From Oscillospiraceae bacterium (GTDB lineage Bacteria; Bacillota_A; Clostridia; Oscillospirales; JAAYXM01), in the NCBI GenBank assembly GCA_017532355.1, contig JAFXJK010000080.1:1-25237 (forward strand): DNA of 25,237 nucleotides. Reading direction: 5' to 3'. The notes under the pieces are model-generated. The model ran no database searches. It saw only the letters and a list, made by a program, of their open reading frames with translations, and was not told the origin of the DNA. A program made the position numbers and the translations under genes. Below, piece by piece: positions 7,517 to 16,699 of this stretch. The first letter of the stretch is position 1; each line of letters starts with the position of its first letter.

Positions 7517-9907
7517 ATGTTTCTTTTGGAAAAAGGAATTTGTGACTGCAAAATTGTTTTGCCGAAAGATGCTCATACTGTCGAAAAAACTGCGGCAGAA
7601 GAGCTCTCAAAATATATAGAAAAGGCCCTTGGTATCAAGCTTCCGATAATCTGTGAAGGGATCGCGGATGGCAAGTGCATCTACGTCGGAACGACGGAGT
7701 ATGCAAAGAAGTTTGGCTTTATCGGAAAGTCGCTTGAAAACTGGATAATTGCAATGAAGGACGGAAATCTTGTCATTACAGGTGGCGAGTATAGAGGTGT
7801 TATCTATGCCGCATACCACTTTATCGAAGATCATCTCGGTGTTCGATGGTGGAACCCGTATGAAGAGGACATCCTTTCTCTTGACTCGCTTTCTCTTCCT
7901 GATGATTTATATCGCGAAGGCACTCCTGCTTTCCATTACCGCAAACCGCACATGGAGCCGCAGGAGGGAGCTGATGCTTTCCACTTTATGGCAAAGACGA
8001 GGACAAACGTTGTCTCTCCTCTTGATGATAATATCCCTGAGGGTATATACGATGAGCGTGTTCTCCGCTACGGTGGAGCTATGCAGTCGGGGCGTCCGCA
8101 CCACGTCCACGTTCTCGGAAAATATTTCCCTGCGGACAAGTATTTCGACGAGCATCCCGAATGGTGGGCTTGGAACAATGTTCAGGGAAAACACATGAAG
8201 TCGGGAAGCTATTGCTTCTCAAACGAAGGATTTTTCAACGCTCTCCTCGGCAGGCTTCTTGAGATAATCAAGGAGGATATCGAGCTTTCCGAGAAGACGG
8301 GTGCAGAGGTGCCGTGTTTCTATTCACTCTCACTTGATGACATAAGTGCGGACTTCTTCTGTCAGTGTCCCGAGTGTTCAAAGGTTAGGGAAGAAGCGGG
8401 AGATACGGGATATACAATGAAGTTTGTAAACCGTATCGCTCGCGAGGTTAAAAAGGTTTACCCGTTTGTAAAGCTTGAGATTCTTATCTATTCAAACTTC
8501 GTAAATCCGCCGAAGGACGGAACTCTCCCTGAGAGCAACGTAATCTGCCGCCTTGCAAACCTCTTCAGCGATATGCTCCGCGGACCGCATTCACATACGA
8601 ATAAATACGCGCTCGAGCTTATTGAAAGATGGGGAGATATCTGCAAGAGGGCAGGCTCGGACTTTTATATCTACGATTACATCTACACGATCCGTTACAG
8701 CTACCCGTTCCCGGTTTTCTTCCGTATGAAGGATATGGTGCAGACATATTACAAAAACGGCGTAAAGGGTATGTTTGTCGAAACGCAGAACTCCTTTGCA
8801 GACTGCATTGAGCTCAATAAGTATGTCCTTCTCCATCTCCTCGAAGACCCGAATGCGGATGTGGATTGGCTTATTTGCGACTTCACAAACCGCTACTACG
8901 GCCGCGCAGGAGAGTTTGTCCGTGAGTATTTTGAACTCCTCCGCGAGGCAATGGAAAGAAATTGCATGGGCGCTTACTGCGTAGGTGAGGACAGCCGCTT
9001 TAACTTCGTGGATTCAACTCTTGCGATTGCGGCAGAAAAGGTTTTTGAAAAGGCAAGAGCTGCCGTCAAGGGAGAGGTAACCTTCGAGCGCCGCGTAAAC
9101 TGGCTTGCAAAGGCGCTTTACGGCACGATGATTTATAACTTCTTCGAGCTACGCCGTCAGGCAAAAGACCGTGGAGAGAGCTTTGACTTTGATATTAAGG
9201 AGCTCAAAGCGCGCGTGCTTGCGGCACTTTCCGATTATGCAAACACTCCGAAGGGTATTGCGGAGTGCAAGAACTTAAACCGCGCAGAACCGTTCCAGGT
9301 CGCGCTCAATATAGAGCAGGAGACTAAATTCTTCACAAACATTCCCGAAGAGAAAGAGGTTTTTGATATCCCCGAGGAAATCCGGGGAAACAACCCCGAG
9401 GATATCTATCAGTTCTCGCTTACAAATATGCCGAAGTATATGCATCGCTACGAGGTCGAAACAAACGGCCAGTCAGAGGTGAAAGATCCAGAAAGCTCTG
9501 CAAATAAGGTTCTTAAGCTTTCAAACGATGCGGCAAAAGGACTCCACATAGCCTATATGAGAGTGCCGACTTCGAAGAATGCCGAGAAGAAAAATCCGAT
9601 CTACTTCAGAATGAACCAGAACGGCGAGGTCGTGGGAAAAAGCGAGCTTTACCGCGAGGATTTCGTTCAGGGGGGATATCACCTCTACAAGCTCGGAAGC
9701 TTTGAGAATATCGCATCCTCTTACGATGTAAGAATTTCTCTGCCGGGTGCAGGCGGCGCGGTAAACCTTACGGGGCTTGCCGTAACATTCCCGATGGATG
9801 CGTGTGACGTTTACGTTTCAATGAAGGTTACGGGTGAGGTTTTCGGCGGAAAAGAGACAGATGAAAATGCGCTTTATCTCGAGAGAATGATAGTTGTAAG
9901 AAAGTAA
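7517..9907 (+). CDS. DUF4838 domain-containing protein, copy 4
   Basis: A 796-residue paralogue, the longest of the four. The extra length is mostly an insertion in the linker before the C-terminal beta domain (around the NRAEPFQVALNIEQ stretch). HHVH is at 195-198, D274-D275 is the acidic pair, and CQCPEC is at 282-287. The VEAQ motif reads VETQ here. The open frame continues upstream to 7412, but that earlier ATG lies inside the terminator of copy 3 and upstream of this gene's promoter. The start at 7517, with AAGGGG 9 nt upstream and alignment to the other copies, is therefore preferred. No signal peptide. Own promoter and terminator. Confidence 0.85.
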   Translation: MFLLEKGICDCKIVLPKDAHTVEKTAAEELSKYIEKALGIKLPIICEGIADGKCIYVGTTEYAKKFGFIGKSLENWIIAMKDGNLVITGGEYRGVIYAAYHFIEDHLGVRWWNPYEEDILSLDSLSLPDDLYREGTPAFHYRKPHMEPQEGADAFHFMAKTRTNVVSPLDDNIPEGIYDERVLRYGGAMQSGRPHHVHVLGKYFPADKYFDEHPEWWAWNNVQGKHMKSGSYCFSNEGFFNALLGRLLEIIKEDIELSEKTGAEVPCFYSLSLDDISADFFCQCPECSKVREEAGDTGYTMKFVNRIAREVKKVYPFVKLEILIYSNFVNPPKDGTLPESNVICRLANLFSDMLRGPHSHTNKYALELIERWGDICKRAGSDFYIYDYIYTIRYSYPFPVFFRMKDMVQTYYKNGVKGMFVETQNSFADCIELNKYVLLHLLEDPNADVDWLICDFTNRYYGRAGEFVREYFELLREAMERNCMGAYCVGEDSRFNFVDSTLAIAAEKVFEKARAAVKGEVTFERRVNWLAKALYGTMIYNFFELRRQAKDRGESFDFDIKELKARVLAALSDYANTPKGIAECKNLNRAEPFQVALNIEQETKFFTNIPEEKEVFDIPEEIRGNNPEDIYQFSLTNMPKYMHRYEVETNGQSEVKDPESSANKVLKLSNDAAKGLHIAYMRVPTSKNAEKKNPIYFRMNQNGEVVGKSELYREDFVQGGYHLYKLGSFENIASSYDVRISLPGAGGAVNLTGLAVTFPMDACDVYVSMKVTGEVFGGKETDENALYLERMIVVRK

Positions 9908-9917
9908 AGAAACACAT

Positions 9918-9948
9918 AAAAATACCGCGGAAATTCCGCGGTATTTTT
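9918..9948 (+). terminator. Intrinsic terminator of copy 4
   Basis: A 13-bp perfect stem (9918-9930 with 9936-9948) has a GC-rich CCGCGG core, a 5-nt loop and a T5 run. It closes the DUF4838 array and separates it from the ftsK operon. Confidence 0.9.
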
Positions 9949-9982
9949 GCATTTAATAATACTGGAATTTTTATTTAATCTG

Positions 9983-9991
9983 TGATATACT
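9983..9991 (+). promoter_or_regulatory. Extended -10 promoter of the ftsK-ruv operon
   Basis: TGA followed by TATACT (9986-9991) fits an extended -10 element. The -35 region 17 bp upstream (TGGAAT) is weak. It lies about 50 nt before the ftsK start and after the array terminator. Confidence 0.5.
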
Positions 9992-10043
9992 ATATAAGTA
10001 AAAATATATACTAATGTTATTTTACTTTTGAGGTGTTACATAT

Positions 10044-12512
10044 ATGGCTACCAAAAAGAAAAGAAAAACAACATCGCAGGCTACTGCAAGAAAGAGGACA
10101 AGCAGGGGAAAGAGGACATCTTCTCCAAAGCGCATAACGCAGAAGAAGCGCGCTCAGCTCAACCAGATTTGGGCTTTTGTCTCGTTCTTCTTTGCACTTC
10201 TCACTTTCCTTGCTCTTTTCCGTGTGGATGCAGGGTTTGTTAATTTAATAGGAAATGTCTTCCGTGGCGCTATCGGCACGGGCTTTATCGTATTGCCGTT
10301 TGCACTTGTTATGGTTGGTGTGCTTCTCATAATAAGTCGCGGAAAACCGATAAAGGGACGTGTTATCGCAACCTTACTCATTCCGTATTTTGTTGCTGCG
10401 GTTGCCCATTCGCTTGTCGGAACGGAGGAGCTCTCCTTTTCAGCTATAGTCAATGCTGAGAACTCATATATCGGCGGCGGTGTTCTTGCCGGATATCCTG
10501 CAGCACTTCTCGTTTCGTGGATAAGCCCGATTGCAACGGTGATTCTCTTTGTTGTAGCGGCTTTGTTCGATATACTTTTCGCTTTTAATCTTACAATTAT
10601 GGGTGTTTATGACGGCGTACGAGGTTTCTTCGGGAATCTTCACTACGAGGTTGAGTATGAAGAAGAGGAAGAACCGGAAGAGAAAGAAGAAACTCCCAAA
10701 AAGGAATTGCCAAAGCCCTCTCGCCGCAAGCGTCCCATTATCGACATTCCGCTTGACGGAGAAAAAGTTCCCGAGCCTGAAGCTATGGAAGAGCCTGAAG
10801 AAGAACCGGCTATCTTCCCACCGGCAAACGTAAAAACTCCTGCCGAGGTGATTCTCGGAGAGGAAAAGCCGGAAGCAGAAGAAATCTCTCCCGAAGAGGC
10901 TGAAGAGATAAGAATTAACGAGGAAAACTTCACAAAAGATATTCTCGAAGCTATCGAGGAAAGTGAGAAAGCTGAAGCAGAGAAGGCGAGAAATCTCACC
11001 GAAGCAGCAGAAAACATGGGTGAGCCGATAAAGGAAGAGGAGAATAAGGCGATCTATTCCTATCCTCCCGTATCGCTTCTCAAAGCTCCCGAGGTTTCAA
11101 ATGTTGCGTCTGCATCTGCCGAGCTTCAGTCAATCGGCATAAAGCTTCGCGAAACGGTCAGAAGCTTCGGAGTTGACATTAAGGTTGTAAACATCGTCCG
11201 AGGCCCGTCTGTAACTCGCTTTGAGGTTCAGCCTGATGCAGGTGTAAAGCTTGCAAAGATTACATCCCTTGCCGATGATATTGCTCTCGCTCTCGGTGCA
11301 TCGGGCGTATTTATAGCACCTGTACCGAACAAAGCACTTATCGGTATTGAAATTCCGAACAAGAGTGTTCAGGTGGTAAATATCTCCGAGGTTATTGCAT
11401 CCGAGGAGTTCACAAAGAACGAAAGCGACGTTGCGTTCGCTCTCGGTAAGGACATTTCAGGCAACTGTATTGCGTGTGATATTGCGCGCCTTCCGCACAT
11501 GCTAATCGCAGGTACTACGGGTTCAGGTAAGTCCGTATGTATAAACTCGATTATCATAAGTATCCTCTACCGTTCAACTCCCGAGCAGGTTCGTCTTATT
11601 ATGATTGACCCGAAGATGGTTGAGCTTGGCGTTTATAACGGCATTCCGCACCTTCTTGTTCCTGTTGTTACCGACCCGAAAAAGGCGGCAGGCGCACTTC
11701 AGTGGGCGGTATTTGAGATGATGAAGAGATATAAGCTATTCTCAGAGTGCGGTGTCCGCGATATGAAGTCATACAACAAGGCAGTTGCGAAGAGCGGTGA
11801 GGGCGAGCCGATGCCGAGCATCGTCATCGTTATCGACGAGCTTGCTGACCTTATGGTTGTTGCAAGAAAAGACGTAGAAGACTCGATTATGCGACTCAGC
11901 CAGATGGCGCGTGCGGCAGGCATGCATCTTATAATCGCGACGCAGCGCCCGTCCGTTGACGTTATAACGGGTGTTATCAAGTCAAATATTCCGTCGCGTA
12001 TCGCATTTGCGGTAGCGTCAAAGATCGAGTCGAATATCATTCTCGGAAGCATGGGCGCAGAAAAGCTTATCGGCCGCGGTGATATGCTCTACGAGCCGAT
12101 GGGTGCGTCAAAGCCGACCCGTGTCCAGGGCTGCTTCATCTCCTCTGACGAGGTTGAGGCTGTAGTTGACTTTGTAAAACAGGGAAGCAGTGCCGAGTAC
12201 TCGCAGGATGTTATCGACCAGATTGAAAAGCAGGTCGAGAAAAATGAGGGAAACAGCGGAGATGCTTTTGCTGACGACGAGGATGCAGACGATATGCTCA
12301 CAGCGGCTATCGATATCGTAGTAGAATCGGGTCAGGCATCGACATCAATGCTTCAGAGAAGACTCAAACTCGGCTATTCGCGTGCCGCTCGAATCATCGA
12401 CCAGATGGAAGAACGCGGAATAGTCGGCGAGTTTGAAGGCTCAAAGCCGAGAAAGATTCTTATAACGCGCGACGAATGGCGCGAAATGAAAATGCGCAGA
12501 GAGGATATGTAA
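10044..12512 (+). CDS. ftsK: DNA translocase FtsK/SpoIIIE
   Basis: An 822-residue membrane-anchored ATPase that pumps double-stranded DNA through the division or sporulation septum. A Lys/Arg-rich N-terminus (1-35) is followed by four or five hydrophobic segments between about 45 and 195. Next comes an acidic Glu/Pro-rich linker (about 205-345), then the RecA-like motor with Walker A GTTGSGKS (490-497) and Walker B ending in D598-E599. A C-terminal winged-helix gamma domain follows from about 768 ([18 protein letters not shown]), which in the family reads the KOPS/SRS polarity sequences. GAGGTG lies 8 nt before the ATG. The length and layout fit the SpoIIIE branch, and nearby sigH supports a spore former, but one copy alone cannot separate FtsK from SpoIIIE. 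First gene of a probable operon with the radical SAM gene and ruvCAB. Confidence 0.95.
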   Translation: MATKKKRKTTSQATARKRTSRGKRTSSPKRITQKKRAQLNQIWAFVSFFFALLTFLALFRVDAGFVNLIGNVFRGAIGTGFIVLPFALVMVGVLLIISRGKPIKGRVIATLLIPYFVAAVAHSLVGTEELSFSAIVNAENSYIGGGVLAGYPAALLVSWISPIATVILFVVAALFDILFAFNLTIMGVYDGVRGFFGNLHYEVEYEEEEEPEEKEETPKKELPKPSRRKRPIIDIPLDGEKVPEPEAMEEPEEEPAIFPPANVKTPAEVILGEEKPEAEEISPEEAEEIRINEENFTKDILEAIEESEKAEAEKARNLTEAAENMGEPIKEEENKAIYSYPPVSLLKAPEVSNVASASAELQSIGIKLRETVRSFGVDIKVVNIVRGPSVTRFEVQPDAGVKLAKITSLADDIALALGASGVFIAPVPNKALIGIEIPNKSVQVVNISEVIASEEFTKNESDVAFALGKDISGNCIACDIARLPHMLIAGTTGSGKSVCINSIIISILYRSTPEQVRLIMIDPKMVELGVYNGIPHLLVPVVTDPKKAAGALQWAVFEMMKRYKLFSECGVRDMKSYNKAVAKSGEGEPMPSIVIVIDELADLMVVARKDVEDSIMRLSQMARAAGMHLIIATQRPSVDVITGVIKSNIPSRIAFAVASKIESNIILGSMGAEKLIGRGDMLYEPMGASKPTRVQGCFISSDEVEAVVDFVKQGSSAEYSQDVIDQIEKQVEKNEGNSGDAFADDEDADDMLTAAIDIVVESGQASTSMLQRRLKLGYSRAARIIDQMEERGIVGEFEGSKPRKILITRDEWREMKMRREDM

Positions 12513-12520
12513 AGAACTTT

Positions 12521-14395
12521 ATGCAGAACGGTTTTCTTCCTGTAAGTAAAAGCGATATGGAAAAGCGCGGATGGGATTGGTATGATTTCCTCTATATCAC
12601 GGGGGATGCATACGTTGACCACCCGAGCTTTGGCGTTGCTGTAATATCGCGTGTACTTGAGGATGAGGGATACCGTGTCTGTATTCTCTCGCAACCCGAT
12701 ATCAAAAATCCGAAAGCGTTTTGTGAGTTTGGTAAACCGCGCCTCGGCGTTCTTGTAACGGGCGGAAATATCGACTCTATGGTTGCAAACTACACAGTCG
12801 CGAAAAACCGCCGCCACCGTGATGATTATACGCCGAGCGGAGTGGCAGGCAAGCGTCCTGACCGCGCCCTGAGCGCGTACTGCAAGGCGGTCCGGAGAGT
12901 TTATCCCGATGTTCCGATTGCCGCAGGCGGTCTTGAAGCCTCGCTTCGTCGCTTCGCACATTACGATTACTGGGACGATACCGTACGTCGCTCCGAGCTT
13001 ATTGAGTCGGGTGCGGATATCCTTATGTTCGGCATGGGCGAGGATACCATAGTCCAGCTTGCAGAAAGCCTTGCGCAGGGGACTCCTGCTTCGGAAATAA
13101 AGAACATCAGGGGTACGGTTTATAAATCTAAAACTCTCGATGATTGCATCTATCCGTTTGTCACCGTGCCGTCGTATGACGAGGTGTCAAAGGACAAGAA
13201 AAAATATGCTCTTGCCGCAAAAATCGAGCAAGAGGAGCAGGATGCAATCCGTGGAAAGGCTGTTGTGCAGAAGCACGGTGACGTGTATGTCGTACAGACA
13301 CCGCCTCCAATTCCGATTTCCACCGAACGTTTTGACCATGTTTATGAGCTTCCGTATATGAGAGATTATCATCCTTCGTATGAGAAATTCGGCGGCGTCA
13401 AGGCGATAGAAGAAGTTAAGTTTTCAATTATCCACAATCGCGGTTGCTTTGGTGGTTGTAACTTCTGCTCTCTCGCTTTTCATCAGGGAAGAATGATAAG
13501 CACCCGTAGCCATGATTCCGTTGTCGCGGAAGCGAGAAAGCTTACCGAAATGCCCGATTTCAAGGGATACATCCACGACGTTGGAGGACCTACGGCAAAC
13601 TTCAGGCATACATCGTGTGAGGAACAGAAAAAGCGCGGAATGTGTAAGCGCAACTGCCTTGCACCAACTCCGTGCAAGAACTTAAATGTGTCTCATGACG
13701 ACTATATAGAGCTTCTTCGTAGGCTTCGTGAAATTCCGAAGATAAAGCGAGTGTTTATCCGTTCGGGCGTCCGTTTTGACTACGTTATGGCGGATAAATC
13801 GGACGAGTTCTTCCGCGAGCTTGTAAAGTACCACGTAAGCGGTCAGTTGAAAGTAGCGCCTGAGCACTCGTGCGACAGCGTTCTCAAATATATGGGTAAA
13901 CCTCATTTTGACGTTTACCGCCGTTTCTATAAAAAGTTCTTTGAGCTTGATGCGCAGTATAAGAAGAATCAGTTTCTGGTTCCTTATTTCATCTCGTCGC
14001 ATCCCGGTTGTAAGCTTTCCGACGCGGTAAGGCTTGCGGAATATTTAAACAGCATCGGTCATATGCCGGAGCAGGTGCAGGACTTTTATCCGACACCGGG
14101 CACGGTTGCAACGTGTATGTACTATACAGGGATTGACCCGATGACAGGCGAGAGCGTGTACGTTCCGCGTGACCCGAAGGATAAAGCAATGCAGAGAGCT
14201 CTTCTTCAGTGGCGCCGTCCTGAGTGTCGCGCGCTCGTCAAGGAGGCTCTCATAAAAGCAGGCAGGGAAGACCTTATCGGAAATGCTAAGCGCTGTCTCA
14301 TAAGACCTGATAAGGGGCAGACTGTCAGAAAAAAAGCTCCCGATGCGGCACGGCCGTATGAGGGAAGAAGACCAAAGAAAAAGGGGAAACGCTGA
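12521..14395 (+). CDS. YgiQ family radical SAM protein
   Basis: A 624-residue YgiQ/UPF0313-type radical SAM protein, soluble, function not established. The [4Fe-4S] cluster motif CFGGCNFC (C309, C313, C316) is canonical CxxxCxxC. The N-terminal block (KRGWDWYDFLYITGDAYVDH) and a second Cys-containing segment (CKRNCLAPTPCKNL) are typical of the family. The tail is strongly basic and Lys/Arg-rich. The open frame begins at 12476, inside ftsK, but that ATG has no ribosome binding site. The ATG at 12521 gives the family's usual start close to GFLPVSKSDMEKRG. A weak GAGAGG lies 14 nt upstream, so translational coupling to ftsK is likely. Its stop overlaps the ruvC start by one base. Confidence 0.85.
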   Translation: MQNGFLPVSKSDMEKRGWDWYDFLYITGDAYVDHPSFGVAVISRVLEDEGYRVCILSQPDIKNPKAFCEFGKPRLGVLVTGGNIDSMVANYTVAKNRRHRDDYTPSGVAGKRPDRALSAYCKAVRRVYPDVPIAAGGLEASLRRFAHYDYWDDTVRRSELIESGADILMFGMGEDTIVQLAESLAQGTPASEIKNIRGTVYKSKTLDDCIYPFVTVPSYDEVSKDKKKYALAAKIEQEEQDAIRGKAVVQKHGDVYVVQTPPPIPISTERFDHVYELPYMRDYHPSYEKFGGVKAIEEVKFSIIHNRGCFGGCNFCSLAFHQGRMISTRSHDSVVAEARKLTEMPDFKGYIHDVGGPTANFRHTSCEEQKKRGMCKRNCLAPTPCKNLNVSHDDYIELLRRLREIPKIKRVFIRSGVRFDYVMADKSDEFFRELVKYHVSGQLKVAPEHSCDSVLKYMGKPHFDVYRRFYKKFFELDAQYKKNQFLVPYFISSHPGCKLSDAVRLAEYLNSIGHMPEQVQDFYPTPGTVATCMYYTGIDPMTGESVYVPRDPKDKAMQRALLQWRRPECRALVKEALIKAGREDLIGNAKRCLIRPDKGQTVRKKAPDAARPYEGRRPKKKGKR

Positions 14396-14877
14396 TGCGG
14401 ATTCTTGGAATAGACCCCGGATATGCGATTGTAGGCTACGGAGTTGTTGATACAAAGACAATGAAGCCCGAAGGCTACGGCGTAATCAGAACAGAGGCGA
14501 ACATTCCCATTGAGGAAAGGCTCGCGGAGATTTACGACAATATGTGCGAACTTCTTAAGCTTTTTCGTCCCGATCACGTAGCGATAGAAAAGCTTTATTT
14601 CAATACAAACGAAAAAACAGCCATAAACGTAAGCCAGGCGAGAGGCGTTATAGTTCTTGCCTGTGTCAAAAGTGGTGTAAAGCTATATGAATATACACCG
14701 CTTCAGGTAAAGATGTCTGTTGTAGGATACGGCAGAGCGGAGAAGCTGCAGGTTCAGGATATGACAAAACGGCTTTTGGGGCTCGCGAAAATCCCAAAAC
14801 CCGACGACGCGGCGGATGCTCTTGCAATCGCCCTTTGCCACGCAAACAGCATAGGAAACCTGCTTATGAATTTATAG
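14395..14877 (+). CDS. ruvC: Holliday junction endonuclease RuvC
   Basis: A 160-residue RNase H-fold resolvase that cuts four-way junctions in recombination repair. The catalytic carboxylates are in their expected places: D7 in GIDPG, E65 in IEKLYF, and D138 and D141 in DDAADALAIA. Length is normal. It starts at an ATG overlapping the previous stop (TGATG), typical of translational coupling. It is followed by ruvA and ruvB, so all three resolvasome subunits are encoded together, which is common but not universal. Confidence 0.97.
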   Translation: MRILGIDPGYAIVGYGVVDTKTMKPEGYGVIRTEANIPIEERLAEIYDNMCELLKLFRPDHVAIEKLYFNTNEKTAINVSQARGVIVLACVKSGVKLYEYTPLQVKMSVVGYGRAEKLQVQDMTKRLLGLAKIPKPDDAADALAIALCHANSIGNLLMNL

Positions 14878-14895
14878 CACCCGGAGGATAGGTTA

Positions 14896-15495
14896 ATGTT
14901 CAGTTACTTAAACGGAAAAATTGCAGAGATAGGAAACGGAACCGTCACGGTAGATGTCGGCGGTGTAGGCTTTTCCTGCAACGCGTCAATTCAGACTCTC
15001 TCAAGAGTTGAGGTTGGAAGTGTTGCAAAGCTTTATACTTATCTGAACGTCCGCGAGGATGCTCTCGAGCTTTTTGGCTTTTACGACCGTGATGAGCTTG
15101 AGATGTTCCGTCTGCTTATATCTATTTCCGGAGTAGGCCCGAAGGTGGCTCTCTCTATCCTCTCGGCGGTAACTCCGTCCCAGCTTGTGCTCGCGCTTAC
15201 CACGGGTGACGATAAGCCGATTCTCGCCGCAAACGGAGTTGGCAAGAAGCTTGCCGGCAGAATAATCCTCGAGCTTCGCGACAAGGTTGCAAAAGCTTCA
15301 ATCAACGTGAAAGATATCGGTGTTGCGCCTGTTGCTATGGCAAGTACTTCTGCTGCACAGAGCGAGGCTATGGAAGCTCTCGTTTCGCTTGGATACGGAA
15401 AAGACGAAATTTCAAGTGCTCTCCGCGGTGCAGATGTATCCGAAATGAGCACGGAAGATATTATCAAGCTTGCTCTTGCAAGGCTTATGAGATAA
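14896..15495 (+). CDS. ruvA: Holliday junction DNA helicase subunit RuvA
   Basis: A 199-residue junction-binding subunit. The N-terminal OB fold (1-64) is followed by two helix-hairpin-helix motifs, GVGPKVAL (79-86) and GVGKKLAGRI (114-123). A flexible linker leads to domain III (about 155-199), which contacts RuvB. GGAGGA lies 7 nt before the ATG. It sits between ruvC and ruvB with gaps of 18 and 13 nt. Confidence 0.97.
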   Translation: MFSYLNGKIAEIGNGTVTVDVGGVGFSCNASIQTLSRVEVGSVAKLYTYLNVREDALELFGFYDRDELEMFRLLISISGVGPKVALSILSAVTPSQLVLALTTGDDKPILAANGVGKKLAGRIILELRDKVAKASINVKDIGVAPVAMASTSAAQSEAMEALVSLGYGKDEISSALRGADVSEMSTEDIIKLALARLMR

Positions 15496-15508
15496 GGGGT
15501 GATTTGCG

Positions 15509-16558
15509 ATGAGCATTGAGTTTAACAATCCGACACCTGCGGAGTTTGCGGAAGAGGAACGTATGGTTTCCTCCATGCTCACAAACCGCGACGAAAATGA
15601 AAACGCGCTTCGCCCGAAAACGCTTGATGAATATATGGGTCAGGAAAAGGTCAAAGATATGCTTGCCGTATATATCGAGGCGGCACGCGGAAGAGGAGAG
15701 TCTCTTGACCACGTTCTCCTTTACGGTCCTCCGGGGCTTGGTAAAACCACGCTTGCGACTATCATCGCAAATGAGATGGGCGTAAATATAAGGACGACAT
15801 CAGGCCCTGCGATTGAGAAGCCGGGCGACCTTGCCGCACTTCTCACGAGCCTTAACGAAAACGACATTCTCTTTATAGACGAGATTCACAGACTCAACCG
15901 AAGCATAGAGGAAATTCTCTATCCTGCGATGGAGGACTATGCGCTCGATATAATCATCGGCAAGGGTCCGTCAGCGCGAAGTGTTCGCCTTGGGCTCCAT
16001 AAGTTCACGCTCATCGGCGCGACGACACGGGCAGGCCAGCTCACGTCACCGCTTCGTGACCGCTTCGGCGTAATTATGCGCCTTGAGCTTTATTCTCCTG
16101 ATGAGCTCAAGGATATCGTAAGGCGCAGTGCAGACATTCTCGGCATACGAACAGACGATTCGGGCGCGGCTGAAATTGCAAAGCGAAGCCGCGGCACACC
16201 GCGTATCGCAAACCGAATCTTAAAGCGTGTCCGTGACTTTGCAGAAGTCCGCGCAGACGGTAAGATAGACCGTGCGGTTGCGGATATGGCGCTCTCGGCA
16301 CTTGAGATTGACGAAATCGGTCTTGATATGACTGACCGCCGGGTTCTTGAAAGCATCATCTACAATTTCGGGGGAGGTCCCGTCGGACTTGATACGCTCG
16401 CCGCGACGATTGGTGAGGAAGCAATTACGATTGAAGACGTCGTAGAGCCATATCTTATGCAGTTTGGTTTCCTGAGCCGAACTCCGCGCGGAAGATGCGC
16501 AACGAAAAAAGCTTATGACCATCTCGGCATACCTTTTGAGGGCCAACTTGAGCTTTAA
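15509..16558 (+). CDS. ruvB: Holliday junction DNA helicase motor RuvB
   Basis: A 349-residue AAA+ ATPase that drives branch migration as hexameric rings on either side of RuvA. Walker A is GPPGLGKT (73-80), Walker B is FIDEIH (122-127), and the sensor/arginine-finger segment is GATTRAG (170-176). The C-terminal winged helix ends with the conserved [17 protein letters not shown] lies 8 nt before the ATG. The gene is probably last in the ftsK-ruv operon. The following 80 nt has only a small hairpin (CCTCT/AGAGG near 16597) without a clear T tract. Confidence 0.97.
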   Translation: MSIEFNNPTPAEFAEEERMVSSMLTNRDENENALRPKTLDEYMGQEKVKDMLAVYIEAARGRGESLDHVLLYGPPGLGKTTLATIIANEMGVNIRTTSGPAIEKPGDLAALLTSLNENDILFIDEIHRLNRSIEEILYPAMEDYALDIIIGKGPSARSVRLGLHKFTLIGATTRAGQLTSPLRDRFGVIMRLELYSPDELKDIVRRSADILGIRTDDSGAAEIAKRSRGTPRIANRILKRVRDFAEVRADGKIDRAVADMALSALEIDEIGLDMTDRRVLESIIYNFGGGPVGLDTLAATIGEEAITIEDVVEPYLMQFGFLSRTPRGRCATKKAYDHLGIPFEGQLEL

Positions 16559-16621
16559 AAAATGTGGCGAAAAAGTTGGAAAAATGGCGAAGAAATCCTC
16601 TAAAACAGAGGGAAATTCAAA

Positions 16622-16636
16622 AATAATGTAATTATT
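16622..16636 (+). promoter_or_regulatory. AT-rich palindrome upstream of the sigH promoter
   Basis: AATAAT, GTA, ATTATT forms a perfect 6-bp inverted repeat that ends 2 nt before the -35 hexamer. It is in the right place for a regulator of sigH, but AT-rich palindromes of this size can also arise by chance. Confidence 0.35.
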
Positions 16637-16638
16637 GC

Positions 16639-16667
16639 TTGACATTTGAAGCGAACTTAGATATAAT
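16639..16667 (+). promoter_or_regulatory. Consensus sigma-A promoter of sigH
   Basis: TTGACA (16639-16644), an exact 17-bp spacer and TATAAT (16662-16667). Both hexamers are perfect consensus, so strong vegetative transcription is expected unless repressed. Confidence 0.9.
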
Positions 16668-16699
16668 ACAAGGAGATACTGAGTCAAGGTGGTTTCGTC

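Noticed and set aside
12476..12520. Longer start for the YgiQ-type gene overlapping ftsK
   Set aside because: No ribosome binding site precedes the ATG at 12476, and the extra residues are not like the usual N-terminus of the family. It is kept only as a possible alternative.
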